From the NCBI GenBank assembly GCA_946537885.1, contig CAMNGC010000009.1, forward strand, positions 21,843 through 85,842: DNA of 64,000 bases, written 5' to 3'. Shown here in pieces: positions 9,266 through 18,071 of the stretch (its first letter is position 1; each line of letters opens with the position of its first letter). Position numbers and translations under genes: made by a program. Below the pieces are notes generated by a model. That model had not been told where the DNA came from. It worked only from the letters and a program-made list of their open reading frames with translations, and made no database searches. The stretch comes from an uncultured Clostridia bacterium (GTDB lineage Bacteria > Bacillota > Clostridia > Saccharofermentanales > Saccharofermentanaceae).

Positions 9266-11314
9266 TTATTCTGCTCCTTTGAGCTTCTCGCGCCTGATCC
9301 TGCGCCTCTCTCTGATGGATTCGCTTATGGCGGCCCTGGTGCTGTCTGATGTGTCGGCAAGTTCATTAATATGCTGTTCGAGCAGATCCAGAAGCTTGCC
9401 TTCATCCATGAGACCGATTCGGCCCCAGCTTGCATGAGATTCAGCCTGCCTTACGACTTCTTCGCCTGCATTCTCCGGAGTCGCAATATGAGACAGATCG
9501 TCGAGTATTTCTGCGGACATCTTCTCTAGTATCGCGTTGCTGTCTTTTCCTAAGATCCATTCAAGCTCCGTAGACAGTTCATTGCGTGCTGTCTGAACAT
9601 GTCCGGCATCAATTGTTTTGACCTGTTCGTGGTCGGGATCGATATCCCCCTCGTACTTTTCGACGGGGTAGGGCATATGCATACCTGCGTCACGCAGCGC
9701 AAGTATTATTGTCCGGCGGATGGTACCGTTATATAGGAGCTCGCGGGCGCCGGATGTCCTGAGCTTATCGTTGAGTGCGCCTACATGATCCGTCATATAC
9801 AGACTGATTCCTCGAGCCCTGAGATTGTTGTTTAGTATGACAAGTCTTTCGGCGGCGGTTACATCCACATCACCGATGCTTGTGGCGTAGATGATGACAT
9901 ATCGTGTGTCTTCTTTAAGGGCTCCCATGATGTCATTTTCGAGACTGTCTATATTAGCGAAAAAGAGATTTCCGCCGAATCTGTAGATCACTGTATTTTT
10001 TATGGGACGCGCATCACGATAACGCGACAGAGAATAGAAGCCGTCCTTGCCGGGGATGATGCCGACGAACTCTCTTGGCGGCACGACTGCGCGGATGATG
10101 ACAGCCAGAAAGGACAGAAGAACACCGATGATAACGCCGTAGATAGTACCGAATAATAGGACGCCTGCGAAAGCAGACAAGAAGATATAAAACTCTTTCC
10201 GATTAGTCTTGATCAGCTCTGATGCTACGTCGAATTCACAGGCGCTTATAAGTGCTGCGATAACGATGCCGGTAAGGATCGGCACCGGCAGGTATTCGAT
10301 AACGGGAGTCAGGAACAGGAGCACGGCAGCCATGGTGACGGAAGCTGTAACTGACATGAACTGTGAGTTAACTCCATATTGGCGGGCGAGGGAAGATCTG
10401 GATACGCTGCCGTTGACAGGACAGCCGCCGAAAACCGCTGAGGCAAAGTTTCCGAGCGAATAGCCCAGAAGCTCGCGATTGTTATCCATACGACGGTATT
10501 CCCGAAGCTCGATGCTGCCTGATGCAAGCAAAGTCTCTGACATTATTACAATGGCGATCGTCAGAGTGGGGAAGAGCAGATCGACTATCGGAGCGGCCTT
10601 GATGTCCGGGATAAAGAAATCCGGCAGGCCTTTCTCAACATGGGGAAGGAGCTTAACACCGTGATCATCCACATTAAAGCAGACAGTCAGAAAGTAGCCC
10701 AGGATCATCATAATGATCTGAGTGGGGATCTTGGGGCGGATCTTACGAATGAGCAGTATCAGCGCCACGGTAGTTATTCCGAGAAATAACGAAAGAAGGT
10801 TGAGATCGGGGATCGTAGCGATTATGTGGCGGATCAGCTCATAGCCTTCGCCTGTTCCCGATGCCGAGCCGTAGAGTTTGGGGATCTGCATGAGAATGAT
10901 GGTGCAGCAGATCCCCGAGACAAAGCCTGCCATGACAGGTTTGGATATGTAGCGTACTGCATTGCCTGCACGGACAATAAAGAAGAGCATCAGCCAGACA
11001 GCAACCATCAGGGAGATGATCGCGACTGTGTTGATCGCCTCATCGCTCTCAGACTCGATCCCGAGATTTGTAAGGATCGCGCCCACCAGCACGGCAGGAG
11101 CCGCATCCACGCCGAAAACAAAATTACGGGTAGAAGTGAACAGGGCATATACCAATATGGGTATCAAAGAAGCGTAGAGACCGTATTGCATCGGAAGCCC
11201 CGCTATCTGAGAATACCCCATGGAGATGGGGATGGATACCAGAGCAACTATAATTCCGCCGAAAGCATCTTTCAGCAGGCTCTTTCCGGTAAAGTTCATT
11301 GATTGGCTCTTCAT
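9266..11314 (-). CDS. SulP-family anion transporter with STAS domain
   Basis: 682 residues. The N-terminal signature (KSLLKDAFGGIIVALVSIPISMGYSQIAG) and about 10-12 membrane segments to residue 400 identify the SulP family (sulfate, bicarbonate or other anions). A STAS domain follows at about 430-550 (VIIYATSIGDVDVTAAERLVIL). An additional charged, helical tail of about 120 residues ends the protein and is longer than in typical SulP proteins. The ATG at 11314 lies 6 nt from an extended -10 box on the same strand with no ribosome site, so the mRNA may be leaderless; an in-frame ATG at 11299 is the alternative start. Substrate cannot be deduced. Confidence 0.88.
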   Translation of the reverse strand: MKSQSMNFTGKSLLKDAFGGIIVALVSIPISMGYSQIAGLPMQYGLYASLIPILVYALFTSTRNFVFGVDAAPAVLVGAILTNLGIESESDEAINTVAIISLMVAVWLMLFFIVRAGNAVRYISKPVMAGFVSGICCTIILMQIPKLYGSASGTGEGYELIRHIIATIPDLNLLSLFLGITTVALILLIRKIRPKIPTQIIMMILGYFLTVCFNVDDHGVKLLPHVEKGLPDFFIPDIKAAPIVDLLFPTLTIAIVIMSETLLASGSIELREYRRMDNNRELLGYSLGNFASAVFGGCPVNGSVSRSSLARQYGVNSQFMSVTASVTMAAVLLFLTPVIEYLPVPILTGIVIAALISACEFDVASELIKTNRKEFYIFLSAFAGVLLFGTIYGVIIGVLLSFLAVIIRAVVPPREFVGIIPGKDGFYSLSRYRDARPIKNTVIYRFGGNLFFANIDSLENDIMGALKEDTRYVIIYATSIGDVDVTAAERLVILNNNLRARGISLYMTDHVGALNDKLRTSGARELLYNGTIRRTIILALRDAGMHMPYPVEKYEGDIDPDHEQVKTIDAGHVQTARNELSTELEWILGKDSNAILEKMSAEILDDLSHIATPENAGEEVVRQAESHASWGRIGLMDEGKLLDLLEQHINELADTSDSTRAAISESIRERRRIRREKLKGAE

Positions 11315-11320
11315 GTGAAG

Positions 11321-11329
11321 ATTATAGCA
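11321..11329 (-). promoter_or_regulatory. Extended -10 promoter of the SulP gene
   Basis: On the minus strand TGCTATAAT ends 6 nt before the ATG at 11314. The expected transcription start coincides with the ATG, predicting a leaderless message. No good -35 box is visible. Confidence 0.5.
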
Positions 11330-11381
11330 TAGAGCCGTCCCCTTTCGGGTGAAATGTAAAGTGGTCTTGATACCTTTCGAG

Positions 11382-11390
11382 TGCTATAAT
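11382..11390 (+). promoter_or_regulatory. Extended -10 promoter of the EAL-domain gene
   Basis: TGCTATAAT, preceded by TTTCGAG, lies 37 nt before the chosen ATG at 11427. TTGATA at 11367 is only 12 nt upstream of the -10, so the extended -10 probably suffices. Confidence 0.5.
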
Positions 11391-11426
11391 CAAATTATCT
11401 TTATGAAAGTATGGGGGGATCCTGGC

Positions 11427-13328
11427 ATGAATTATGTTGTTCATTTTGATGTCTGTGCTCTCATACTTACGGCCTTCTCGCTGATCTGCGTCCAGATGAA
11501 GAAGGGCATAAGAAATCACCAGAATCAGTTTTTTGTGTTGATACTCATCTCTAACATCTTCGCGGCATTTGCCGATATCTGTTCGGCTTTGGCCGACATG
11601 GATACCGCCTCTTACGATGTAGGCTATCTGTATTTTGTAAATGCGCTTTATCTCTTCTTCCATCTTATGGCACCGCCGCTTATCTGCTACTACATTTATT
11701 ATCTCTACGGCTTACGTCAGCGCAAGGATCACAGCAAGCCTTTTTTGCTGGCAGGGCCCTATCTGATCTGTGTTGTCATGATATTAACGACGCGCTTGAC
11801 GCATTTTGTGTTCTTTTTCGATGAGGAAGGGGAATATACACGTGGCAACGGGATGATACTCTTGTATCTTGTAACATTGACCTATCTTATGTTTGCCGTG
11901 ATCGTCATGATCAGATACAGGAGGGCGGTCTCTATCGAGAAGCTCACTATGCTGATAGTCTACATGATCCTCGGAACTGTGGGGATGATAGTTCAGTTCA
12001 TCTTCCAGCACTTGCTTCTGGAGCTGTTTATCGAATCCGTCGCATGCTTAGGGGTTTTGTTTACCATCGAGAATTATGACGAAGTCATCGATCCTGACAC
12101 CAAGGCTTTCAACCGCAATGCCCTGGTGAGTGACGCACGTAAATATATCGTTACCCATGTTGAATACAGCCTGATAGTTGTAAGGGTTAAGGAAGCCGGC
12201 TATATCGGCAGTACATTTGGAGTCGAAGGGATCCGTGAGCTGGAGAAGAGGATCGTTGAGTATCTGAGGAGCTTTGACATAGTGACGGTCTACAGATATG
12301 CCGGCGGCTCCTTTGCGCTTATCTCTTTTGATAGAGATAATGTCTCCATGTTAGTCGATTCCATAGCTGAGAGGTTCGAAAGTGAGTGGCAGGTCGGAAG
12401 CGCCAAGGTTTTACTCGGAGCAAGGATCAGCTGCGCCAACTGTCCGGAGGATATTGATTCCGATGATATGCTGGCTGTTATGCTGGATGCTCCGATGGAT
12501 ATCTTGCTGGTGGACAGACACAATGTCGACGTGGTTCTTTTCGAGGATTATTCGCGTGAGATCGAGATAGGGAAAGCCCTTCAGAGAGCCATGGCCAATA
12601 AGACTTTCGAGATCTACTACCAGCCTATTTGCGAGGTAAATGATCACAAGATACACGCTGCCGAGGCTCTGCTTCGCCTGAAGGATGAGGTGCTTGGAGA
12701 CTTAGGACCGGATGAGTTTATACCTGTCGCGGAGAAAAGCGGCTATATAAACGAGATAGGTGAATATGTTACCGAGGCGGTATGTGCTTTCTATCGGGAT
12801 AATGATCTTGGCCGTCTCGGTATCGACTTCATTGACATAAATCTGTCTGTTCTGCAGTGTATGAGTGAAGGCTTCGTAGGAAGGATACGTGACATCGTAA
12901 GACGCTCCGGGATCGAGCCGAGGCATATAAATCTTGAGGTGACCGAGTCTTCGCTTGTCCGGAACAAGGAAGTAATGCATAAGGTGATCGACGAGTTCGA
13001 GAAAGAGGGGATAAGGTTCTCGCTGGATGATTTCGGCACGGGTTATTCGAATTTCTCCTATATTCTGGATTATCCTTTCCACATTATCAAGATAGACAAA
13101 TCTCTTCTATGGAGCGCGAATGCAGCAGAGAACGGCAGCAGGGTATTTGAAGGTATGATGAGTATGTTCCGTTCCATGAATGTGAAGACCCTGGTAGAGG
13201 GCGTCGAGACCGACAGTCACCGCTATCTTGTCGAGACCAACGGCTGCGATTATATACAGGGCTTTTACTATTCAGAGCCGGTCTGTGCTACCGAGTTTAT
13301 CGAATATATAAGTAAGATCAACAGCTGA
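11427..13328 (+). CDS. Membrane-bound EAL-domain cyclic-di-GMP phosphodiesterase with degenerate GGDEF region
   Basis: Start moved from 11349 to the ATG at 11427, preceded by GGGGGGA; the upstream codons lie in the promoter. About seven membrane segments occupy residues 1-215. A GGDEF-like segment follows without a GGDEF signature (about 225-370). The C-terminal EAL domain (about 385-630) keeps AEALLR, NLEVTESS, DDFGTGYSNF, IKIDKSLL, LVEGVET and QGFYY, the residues that bind metal and substrate. It should therefore hydrolyse c-di-GMP at the membrane. It is monocistronic, with its own promoter. A second EAL protein is encoded at 57.7 kb. Confidence 0.85.
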   Translation: MNYVVHFDVCALILTAFSLICVQMKKGIRNHQNQFFVLILISNIFAAFADICSALADMDTASYDVGYLYFVNALYLFFHLMAPPLICYYIYYLYGLRQRKDHSKPFLLAGPYLICVVMILTTRLTHFVFFFDEEGEYTRGNGMILLYLVTLTYLMFAVIVMIRYRRAVSIEKLTMLIVYMILGTVGMIVQFIFQHLLLELFIESVACLGVLFTIENYDEVIDPDTKAFNRNALVSDARKYIVTHVEYSLIVVRVKEAGYIGSTFGVEGIRELEKRIVEYLRSFDIVTVYRYAGGSFALISFDRDNVSMLVDSIAERFESEWQVGSAKVLLGARISCANCPEDIDSDDMLAVMLDAPMDILLVDRHNVDVVLFEDYSREIEIGKALQRAMANKTFEIYYQPICEVNDHKIHAAEALLRLKDEVLGDLGPDEFIPVAEKSGYINEIGEYVTEAVCAFYRDNDLGRLGIDFIDINLSVLQCMSEGFVGRIRDIVRRSGIEPRHINLEVTESSLVRNKEVMHKVIDEFEKEGIRFSLDDFGTGYSNFSYILDYPFHIIKIDKSLLWSANAAENGSRVFEGMMSMFRSMNVKTLVEGVETDSHRYLVETNGCDYIQGFYYSEPVCATEFIEYISKINS

Positions 13329-13352
13329 TCATGATTATCATTCAACTATCCT

Positions 13353-13371
13353 CTCGAAAATGCGTTATAAT
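13353..13371 (+). promoter_or_regulatory. CTCGAAAA motif and TATAAT box before the CDF gene
   Basis: CTCGAAAA (13353-13360) is followed 5 nt later by TATAAT (13366-13371), which lies 27 nt before the ATG. The same octamer precedes TATAAT boxes at 43716 and 52273. It may be a -35 substitute or a regulator site. Confidence 0.45.
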
Positions 13372-13397
13372 CCTACAAGTTGCTATGGAGGATGAGT

Positions 13398-14510
13398 ATG
13401 GAGAAGAATAGAGAAGGCATAATCGTAAAGACATCGATTATAGGTATCGCCGTAAATGTATTGCTGGCAGGGTTTAAGGCCTTTGTGGGACTCGCAGCGG
13501 GATCCATTGCCGTTATCCTTGATGCAGTAAACAACTTGAGCGATGCTCTGTCATCAGTTATTACTATAGTTGGTACCAAGCTTGCAGGTAAGGCGCCTGA
13601 CCGTAAACATCCTTTGGGTTACGGAAGGATAGAATATCTGTCGGCGGCGATCATATCCGCGATCGTCTTGTATGCCGGTATAACTTCCCTTACCGAATCC
13701 GTCAAAAAGATACTTCATCCGTCGGCGGCTGATTATTCAGCTCTGGCACTTATAATCGTCGGGATGGCAGTCGTTGCCAAGATCCTTCTCGGTCTTCATG
13801 TAAGCAAGGTCGGAAAGAAGGTAAATTCGGATTCCTTGATGGCTTCCGGTAAAGATGCTCTTTTCGATTCCATAATATCCGCATCAACACTGGTTGCGGC
13901 GTTTTTCTCAATAATGTGGGATATCAGTCTTGAAGCATATCTCGGAGTTCTGATCTCACTCGTGATCATCAAGGCAGGCTATGAGATGCTGTCCGATACC
14001 GTAAGCGACCTCCTGGGGCGAAGAGCAGATGATGATCTTGTTAAGCAGATAAAATCGGTGGCTAATGAAGTGGACGGAGTGCTCGGGGTATTTGATGTGG
14101 TGGTGAGTAATTACGGTCCTACGGTAAATATCGCCTCTTTCCATATTGCTGTTGATTCCTCATATGATGCAGCGAAGATTGATTCCATTACCCGTAAGAT
14201 CCAGGCCCGTGAGATGGAGCTAAACGGTATCGCGGTCAGTGCGATCGGAATCTATTCTCATAACACTGATGATGAAGAGATCATTGCCGTAAGGGAGAAG
14301 ATCAGTGAGATCGTAAGGTCACATGAAGGCGTTAAGCAGATACATGGTTTCTATATGGATAAGGACGCCAAGTTCATAAGTTTTGATGTTGTTTTCACGT
14401 TTGATGTTAAGGATCGGAAGACGGTTTTCGCGACGATAAAGGAAGAATTGGCGGAAGAGTATCCTGATTATAGATTCAATATTGCGATGGATCTTGATAT
14501 AAGCGACTGA
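13398..14510 (+). CDS. Cation diffusion facilitator (CDF) metal transporter
   Basis: Start set to ATG 13398, behind GGAGGA; the track's 13380 start begins before that site. 370 residues. Six membrane segments lie within residues 1-205. Metal-site features are DAVNNLSDALSS in the second segment and HPLGYGRIEY in the following loop; a second acidic/His cluster lies at SLMASGKDALFDS. The C-terminal about 170 residues form the cytoplasmic ferredoxin-like metal-sensing domain, longer than the usual 80-90 residues and possibly duplicated. The family exports Zn, Mn, Fe or Co in exchange for protons. The exact metal is not predictable. It has its own promoter. Confidence 0.9.
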   Translation: MEKNREGIIVKTSIIGIAVNVLLAGFKAFVGLAAGSIAVILDAVNNLSDALSSVITIVGTKLAGKAPDRKHPLGYGRIEYLSAAIISAIVLYAGITSLTESVKKILHPSAADYSALALIIVGMAVVAKILLGLHVSKVGKKVNSDSLMASGKDALFDSIISASTLVAAFFSIMWDISLEAYLGVLISLVIIKAGYEMLSDTVSDLLGRRADDDLVKQIKSVANEVDGVLGVFDVVVSNYGPTVNIASFHIAVDSSYDAAKIDSITRKIQAREMELNGIAVSAIGIYSHNTDDEEIIAVREKISEIVRSHEGVKQIHGFYMDKDAKFISFDVVFTFDVKDRKTVFATIKEELAEEYPDYRFNIAMDLDISD

Positions 14511-14593
14511 TTTTCGATATTTTTGACCGACATTAGGGATAATCCTTCCGTCTGATTGTGTAAAATAATATCAGATCAAAACGGAGGTGTCCT

Positions 14594-17146
14594 ATGAAAT
14601 ATCATGCATTGAGAACTAATGAGATCACGGATCTTGAGAAGCGCAGTTCCGAGGCCGTAAGAGCTTTCGCGGGAGAATGTGCCGTTGTGCTGGAAAACGA
14701 TGGGACACTTCCGATCAGCTCTCCCTGTAAACTGGCCCTTTATGGCAGCGGTGCAAGACATATGGTAAAGGGCGGAACGGGATCAGGTGACGTTAATTCC
14801 AGATATGTCGTAAATATCGAGGAAGGTCTTGAAGAGGCAGGGTTCGAGATCACGACAAAAAACTGGCTTGACCGTTACGATAAGGTCGAAGCAGTATTCA
14901 AGACCGATTATATGGAAATGGTCAATAAAGAATCCGAAGAAAGCGGCATCCCGGTCATCATGGTCATGTTCGAGAAGCCTATCGGTCTGCCGCCGCTTCC
15001 CGCTGTTAGTGAAGAGGATGCAGCTGACGACGCCGATACGGCGATCTATGTAATCTCCAGAGACTCAGGTGAAGGCGGAGACCGTAATTACAGAAGAGGT
15101 GATTATCTCTTAAGAGAAGACGAATTATCCGCTATCTCGTTTATTGCTTCTCACTATAAGCATACGATAATCCTCTTGAATACTGGTGGGATCATTGATC
15201 TGAGTGAACTCAAGAGAATCGACGGTATAAGTTCCATCGTGATCGTAAGCCAGCTTGGTAATATCGGAGGTTTGGTAGTAGGAGATATCATCAGCGGTAA
15301 AGTGGAGCCTTCGGGAAGACTGACCGATACATGGGCCAAGAGCTACGAGGATTATCCTGCTTGGCAGGACTTCAGCCACAATAACGGAAATACCGACGAT
15401 GAGTATTACAAGGAAGGCATATATATAGGCTACAGATACTTTGATACTTTTGATGTGGAGCCGGAATATTGCTTCGGCTATGGTCTCGGTTATACAAGCT
15501 TTGATATCGAGACGATCGATGCTTTTGTCAATGGCAGAGAAATGGGAGTCCGCGTGAAAGTAACCAACAGCGGAAGACTGGCCGGCAAGGAGGTCGTGCA
15601 GGTATATGTTTCTGCGCCCTCCGGCAAGATCAGTAAGGTTTATCAGGAACTGGCGGCCTTTGCCAAGACACCCAAGCTGAATCCCGGTGCCTGCTGTGAG
15701 ATGGAGATCAGCTGGGATGCCGAGAGGCTTTGCTGTTACGATCAGGAATCTGCCCGTAAACTGATCGAAAAGGGTGACTACATAATCCGAGTCGGCAGAA
15801 ATTCCAGAGATACCAAGGCCGTAGCCGTAATAAATGTCCCTGAAGATCTGATACTTGAGCAACTCCGGAATCTTTTCCCGGATAGCAGTAAGTTCGAGGA
15901 GATCAAGTGCGAGGAAAGCAAGAAGCCGTCATTTAATAATGATGCTGTCGATCTTGCCAAAGCGCAAAGGCTGACATTTGACTGCAGTTCGATCATAACA
16001 AAGGTCGCTCAGTATAGCTCAGAAAGAAAGGCACTGGAAGACACCGCCGGCTATAAGGTTCTTTTCGATGATGTATTGAAAGGTAAGGCGACTGTGGAGC
16101 AACTGGCGGCGCAGCTTAGCGTCGAGGAGATGGCCTATCTTTGTGTCGGCTCTTACCAGGAGGGCGATGCGGACGAGAATGTTGTCGGTTCTGCATCACT
16201 GCTGGTGCCGGGTGCCGCGGCTGAGACTACGGATAAGCTTCTGGAATCCAGAGGGATCCCGCCGATGATCCTGGCTGACGGTCCCGCAGGACTCAGGCTT
16301 CAGCCTCATTTCAAGACTGCCGGCGAAGAGGGCAAGCCGATGAAGGGCGGAGAAGTTTTCGGTATAAGCGTTAATCCTTTCCCGGATGACCTGCCGGAGG
16401 ATACCGTGGATTATTATCAGTATTGCACAGCGATCCCCATCGCGACGGCCCTGGCTCAGAGCTGGAATCTGGAGCTGGTGTGCGAGGCCGGAAGAATCGT
16501 CGGTGAGGAGATGAAGAGATATTATGTTCACTTCTGGTTGGCTCCCGGAATGAATATTCATCGTAATCCCTTGTGCGGCAGAAACTTTGAGTACTATTCG
16601 GAGGATCCGCTCCTGTCCGGCAGATGCGCCGCGGCCGATACTGATGGTGTGCAGTCGCTCGGAGGGCAGGGCACGACGATCAAGCACTTTGCCGGTAATA
16701 ATCAGGAAGACAACAGGATGTTCAGCAACTCGCATATTTCAGAGAGGGCATTGAGAGACCTGTACCTGCGCGGCTTTGAGATCGCGGTCAAGGAGTCCCG
16801 GCCTTTTTCGATAATGACATCCTATAATCTGCTTAACGGCACACATTCGGCAAATCATTACGGTCTGATCCAAGGGGCGGCTCGTGACGAATGGGGATTT
16901 GACGGCGTTATCATGACCGACTGGTTCACATCGCAAGATACCACATTTATGGGCTATGCATCCGATATCTACCCCTGGTCGTCGTCGCCTAAATGTATCC
17001 TTGCCGGCAATGACTGGCAGATGCCGGGCTGCGAGCAGAACGTTACCGATATTATTGAGGCAGTAGCCTCCGGCGAGATCGGAATCGCGGATCTTCAATA
17101 CTGCACAGTAAATATCTTGAAGATGGCGGTTAAGTGCTTCAAGTAG
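14594..17146 (+). CDS. Glycoside hydrolase family 3 beta-glycosidase, circularly permuted
   Basis: 850 residues without a signal peptide, so cytoplasmic. The domain order is reversed from most GH3 enzymes. The C-terminal-type (alpha/beta)6 domain comes first (about residues 20-240, with GGTGSGDVN and the acid/base-type loop SRDSGEGGDRNYRRGDYLL). A fibronectin III-like domain follows (about 315-420). The TIM-barrel domain is last (about 510-845), including the nucleophile motif GVIMTDWF and KHFAGNNQEDNR. This permuted form is known in rumen and gut Clostridia and bifidobacteria. It probably releases glucose or related sugars from imported oligosaccharides. The ribosome site is ACGGAGGTG. A strong terminator follows. 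Confidence 0.9.
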   Translation: MKYHALRTNEITDLEKRSSEAVRAFAGECAVVLENDGTLPISSPCKLALYGSGARHMVKGGTGSGDVNSRYVVNIEEGLEEAGFEITTKNWLDRYDKVEAVFKTDYMEMVNKESEESGIPVIMVMFEKPIGLPPLPAVSEEDAADDADTAIYVISRDSGEGGDRNYRRGDYLLREDELSAISFIASHYKHTIILLNTGGIIDLSELKRIDGISSIVIVSQLGNIGGLVVGDIISGKVEPSGRLTDTWAKSYEDYPAWQDFSHNNGNTDDEYYKEGIYIGYRYFDTFDVEPEYCFGYGLGYTSFDIETIDAFVNGREMGVRVKVTNSGRLAGKEVVQVYVSAPSGKISKVYQELAAFAKTPKLNPGACCEMEISWDAERLCCYDQESARKLIEKGDYIIRVGRNSRDTKAVAVINVPEDLILEQLRNLFPDSSKFEEIKCEESKKPSFNNDAVDLAKAQRLTFDCSSIITKVAQYSSERKALEDTAGYKVLFDDVLKGKATVEQLAAQLSVEEMAYLCVGSYQEGDADENVVGSASLLVPGAAAETTDKLLESRGIPPMILADGPAGLRLQPHFKTAGEEGKPMKGGEVFGISVNPFPDDLPEDTVDYYQYCTAIPIATALAQSWNLELVCEAGRIVGEEMKRYYVHFWLAPGMNIHRNPLCGRNFEYYSEDPLLSGRCAAADTDGVQSLGGQGTTIKHFAGNNQEDNRMFSNSHISERALRDLYLRGFEIAVKESRPFSIMTSYNLLNGTHSANHYGLIQGAARDEWGFDGVIMTDWFTSQDTTFMGYASDIYPWSSSPKCILAGNDWQMPGCEQNVTDIIEAVASGEIGIADLQYCTVNILKMAVKCFK

Positions 17147-17188
17147 CTGCCGCTCGAAAAGTTTTTTACATTAAGTTGTCCTTAAGTG

Positions 17189-17227
17189 CCCGTACCCTTA
17201 ACTTTTGTTAGGGGTGCGGGTATTTTT
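17189..17227 (+). terminator. Rho-independent terminator after the GH3 gene
   Basis: A 14-bp stem (CCCGTACCCTTAAC with GTTAGGGGTGCGGG, two G-U pairs) and a TTTT loop are followed by TATTTTTT. Confidence 0.92.
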
Positions 17228-17296
17228 TCTCCGGGATTACCTCGGGTGTTAACCCAGCTTGGGTTAACCCGGAAGTTAAAACCAAATAATTTGATT

Positions 17297-17339
17297 TTGT
17301 GTGCAATTGTGCGGGATTGTGACAAATTGTGTGCAATTG
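17297..17339 (+). repeat. 13-bp direct repeat TTGTGTGCAATTG, 30 bp apart
   Basis: Two exact copies at 17297-17309 and 17327-17339 lie between the GH3 terminator and a decayed gene. Nearby are two GTTAACCC motifs (17248, 17263). Purpose unknown; the cluster may be the regulatory region of the decayed gene or a scar. Confidence 0.6.
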
Positions 17340-17377
17340 CGAGACAATTAGCTCTTGCGATGCGCTACCATTAATGC

Positions 17378-18005
17378 ATGTATAACCGTAGACTTGAAGA
17401 ATTAAAGCTCTCATATTATTATGATCGCCTTGTGAAAATGCCGCATGGCAGTTTTGTCAATGTTAAGGGAAGACGAGCGGTAACTGTTGTTTTCTGCCCC
17501 GATGACCCGAGGGTCACTCACAAGCACAAAAGGAGGTATTATGTTGACTCGGTCAATGGCAGAAAGTGGTCTGAGAAGATTAGTGAGTACATCGCGACCA
17601 AGTCAGAATTTGACAGATTATTGAATAATTGGAGATTAAACTACCGCGGAGCTCCGGATCTGAACTCTTATTCGCAAGAGGTCAATAAAGGCGAAAAGCT
17701 TTCGCCTGCTTTATGGGAAAAATTAAAGGTGGAGTCGAATCCTATGACAAGAGACAGTGACATCGTTTTCCAAGGGCAGCATTTCAGGTCCAAAAATGAG
17801 CTTGCCGCTTGTCAATTGATAGACCGGATGGGCTACGAATTTAAGACGGAAGTAGCGATCCGGATATCGTGAGGGGAAAGACATTATCTTCTTCAGGATA
17901 AGCGGAGGAAAGGATCTGAATATTGATATGCTTGAAGCGATGATCCGTTCTGCGATAATGTCTAATATCCCGTGTTACGACATAATGGCAGGGATCTTTG
18001 CCTGA
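17378..18005 (+). pseudogene. Decayed nuclease-like gene with its central part deleted
   Basis: The listed ORF (17378-17872, 164 residues) ends in EVAIRIS. In another frame, coding-like sequence continues from 17874 to a stop at 18003-18005 (GKDIIFFRISGGKDLNIDMLEAMIRSAIM...), which looks like the natural C-terminus of the same protein. The N-terminal part contains FRSKNELAACQLIDRMGYEFKTEVAI, a pattern resembling the beginning of PDDEXK-type nuclease folds, where the D-ExK catalytic segment would come next. That segment is absent at the junction, so a deletion plus frameshift is inferred. The N-terminal basic region (VKGRRAVTVVF, HKHKRRYYVD) would suit DNA binding. Family assignment is tentative; the broken state is better supported. 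Confidence 0.55.
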
Positions 18006-18071
18006 TTCTTGCCACTCGCGCAGATGTCCTGCTTATGTTAAACTTAATTGGTTTGTTTTAGTGAGGCGTAT

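Noticed and set aside
17186-17374. 62-residue plus-strand ORF
   Set aside because: It starts in the GH3 terminator and crosses the direct repeats, with no coding character.
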